A DNA stretch of 64,000 nt from Prochilodus magdalenae (taxonomy: Eukaryota > Chordata > Actinopteri > Characiformes > Prochilodontidae), in assembly GCA_024036415.1 (NCBI GenBank), contig JAMWET010001671.1:1-64000 (forward strand), written 5' to 3'. The notes under the pieces are model-generated. The model searched no databases. It was not told the DNA's origin and worked only from the letters and a program-made list of their open reading frames with translations. Positions 62,735 through 64,000 of the stretch are shown piece by piece. Each line of letters opens with the position of its first letter. Positions within the stretch are counted from its first letter, which is position 1. Made by a program: the position numbers and the translations under genes.

Positions 62735-63030
62735 TCTGCTGGTGCACCGGTCTGTATTAGCCATCAGCTAGTCCTTCATCTACGGTTAGCTTCTGGCCAC
62801 AGAGCTTCTCTTGGCTGGACTTGTTTAGATGGTGGTCCACTCTCAACCTAGCAGTGAGACTGATGTGTGCAAACAGCCCAGCAACACCATCTGATGTGCC
62901 CAGACCATCACCACACTCACCACGGTGTCCATCACCCACACAATGTCTGGCCTGAGATCAGAAACTGACCAGTGAGGAACTGGGCTGAGAGGGGACACGG
63001 TACATCTACACAGGGGAGCTGTAAGCTCAA
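62735..63030 (-). mobile_element. Non-autonomous element body, inverted relative to 58619-58912
   Basis: The minus strand reads AGCTCTGTGGCCAGAAGCTA then CCGTAGATGAAGGACTAGCT (62770-62810), homologous to the plus strand at 58766. It adjoins AATAAAGTGGCCAG at 63029, where the array begins. Confidence 0.6.
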
Positions 63031-63810
63031 TAAAGTGGCCAGTTAGTGGAAGACCAGGGAAGGTGTTTCCAATAAAGTGGCCAGTGAGTGGAAGCACAAG
63101 GTGGGTGTTTCTAATAAAGTGGCCAGTTAGTGAAAGAAGGTGGGTGTTTCTAATAAAGTGGCCAGTTAGTGAAAGAAGGTGGGTGTTTCTAATAAAGTGG
63201 CCAGTTAGTGGAAGACCAAGGTGGGTGTTTCTAATAAAGTGGCCAGTTAGTGGAAGACCAAGGTGGGTGTTTCTAATAAAGTGGCCAGAAAGAGTTAGCA
63301 AGGTTGTGAGGTGTTTTAGTGGAGTGGCCAGTTAGTGAAAGAAGGTGGGTGTTTCTAATAAAGTGGCCAGTTAGTGGAAGACCAGGGAAGGTGTTTCCAA
63401 TAAAGTGGCCAGTGAGTGGAGATAGAAGGGAGGTGTTTCTAATAAAGTGGCCAGTGAGTGGAAGACCAGGGAAGGTGTTTCCAAGTGAAAGAAGGTTGGG
63501 TCCAGTGAGCCCCCCAGATAGACCAGGGAGGTGTTTCTAATAAAGTGGCCAGTGAGTGGAAGACCAGGGAAGGTGTTTCCAATAAAGTGGCCAGTTAGTG
63601 AAAGAAGGTGGGTGTTTCTAATAAAGTGGCCAGTGAGTGGAAGACCAGGGAAGGTGTTTCCAATAAAGTGGCCAGTGAGTGGAGGTAGAAGGTAGGTGTT
63701 TCTAATAAAGTGGCCAGTTAGTGAAAGAAGGTGGGTGTTTCTAATAAAGTGGCCAGTTAGTGAAAGTATAAGATGGGTGTTTCTAATAAAGTGGCCAGTG
63801 AGTGGAGCAC
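63024..63810 (-). repeat. Tc1-end-like minisatellite (36-42-bp units), about 19 copies, inverted
   Basis: The plus strand reads GTGTTTCTAATAAAGTGGCC then AGTTAGTGGAAGACCAAGGTG, i.e. the complement of the 57.7 kb unit. Shortened units (AGTGAAAGAAGGTGG) alternate with longer ones. A scrambled segment lies at 63290-63320 and 63480-63525. Confidence 0.96.
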
Positions 63811-63869
63811 AGGGTGGGTGCTTCTCAGTTTTACGACCTCCGTCATCTGAAAGAAGGTTGGTGTCTGAC
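63811..63869 (-). other. Intron start beside the exon
   Basis: GTCAGA donor followed, on the minus strand, by about 60 bp before the minisatellite begins; the array therefore lies almost at the 5' splice site. Confidence 0.7.
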
Positions 63870-64000
63870 CTTGTAGATGCCCTGGTCACAGCCGTTGTAG
63901 GTGCTCTCCATGGTGTAGCTCCGCAGAACCCCCATCTCCCTCCACACCACCACCCGTGCCGTGGACGCCCGAGACTTCTCCACCAGGAAGTTACAGCTGT
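63870..64000 (-). CDS. agbl1: AGBL1-like cytosolic carboxypeptidase, internal exon (catalytic-Glu exon), partial at window edge
   Basis: Minus-strand exon, open across the visible 131 bp (two bases plus 43 codons). It ends at an AAG|GTCAGA donor whose first intron base is 63869. The peptide contains [10 protein letters not shown] and RSYTMEST and ends GCDQGIYK. From family knowledge, TARVVVW and SYTMEST mark the end of the M14 domain of nuclear/cytosolic carboxypeptidases (CCP/AGBL), which remove glutamates from tubulin and other proteins in the cytosol. The Glu in YTME is the expected catalytic general base and is present, so the domain looks intact here. The exon ends in phase 0 and joins the 32103-32266 exon to read IYK-GLQTGTRELEE, the usual CCP continuation. 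Choosing AGBL1 (CCP4) over AGTPBP1 (CCP1) rests mainly on the downstream exon. The metal-binding HxxE exons lie beyond the window. The exon's 5' boundary is not visible. Confidence 0.85.

Overview
This window is vertebrate, almost certainly teleost fish, nuclear DNA. It is nearly all non-coding. Nothing in it looks prokaryotic: there are no operons, no runs of long non-repetitive ORFs and no ribosome-binding-site logic. The fish call rests on decayed Tc1-like, hAT-like and tRNA-SINE repeats of types typical of teleosts, very abundant minisatellites and CA/CT/tetranucleotide repeats, and two exons of one vertebrate gene. I cannot place the species; an otophysan fish is only a guess.

The only protein-coding sequence I can defend is two exons on the minus strand. 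One is at 63870-64000 and runs off the right edge; the other is at 32103-32266. They join in phase across one 31.6 kb intron and encode the end of a cytosolic (M14-family, tubulin deglutamylase-type) carboxypeptidase domain. This best matches AGBL1/CCP4. The upstream exons lie to the right of the window. The 32 kb left of the second exon are further intron and/or 3' flank; one weak, phase-compatible terminal-exon candidate sits at 23041-23131.

The rest is repeat-rich intron. From left to right: a 47-bp array (0.33-0.96 kb); a CpG-rich 33-bp array (1.87-2.34); a foldback element with 157-bp arms (3.46-4.10); a deleted Tc1-like copy (5.16-5.9); a hAT-like element with an 8-bp target duplication holding a 25-bp array (6.8-8.67); a tRNA-type SINE (9.19-9.4); a decayed reverse-transcriptase fragment (13.2-14.0); a Tc1 copy (15.0-15.4); a second foldback element (16.06-16.57); a ~183-bp satellite (17.46-18.4); a 35-bp array of about 60 units (20.87-22.96); a Tc1 fragment and a 150-bp array (23.5-24.2); a polypurine tract (25.37-26.09); a 42-bp array (27.84-29.11); a 40-bp array (29.99-31.47); a Tc1 copy (32.94-33.56); GAGTC-type arrays (35.09-36.38); CT and CA repeats (37.1-38.3); tandem interspersed-repeat copies (39.06-39.78); a Tc1 copy (40.41-41.14); a possible Harbinger-like element (41.49-41.97); a decayed stretch (42-49 kb); a 39-bp array carrying CCAAT boxes (49.4-49.9); two relics of a second Tc1 family (54.4-54.8 and 56.5-56.94); a compound tetranucleotide tract (55.92-56.39); two arrays of a Tc1-end-like unit in opposite orientation (57.72-58.62 and 63.03-63.82); a CT tract (59.05-59.7); a Tc1 copy (60.48-61.23); and an AT-rich array (61.65-62.1).

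By my count about a quarter of the window is tandem array. The main biological points are five dispersed copies of one Tc1-like element sharing the same internal deletion (a non-autonomous family amplified from one deleted master), minisatellites that arose inside or from transposon ends, and long inverted arrays lying within one intron. I found no sign of a new protein-based system. The longest open frames are artefacts of stop-free tandem repeats.
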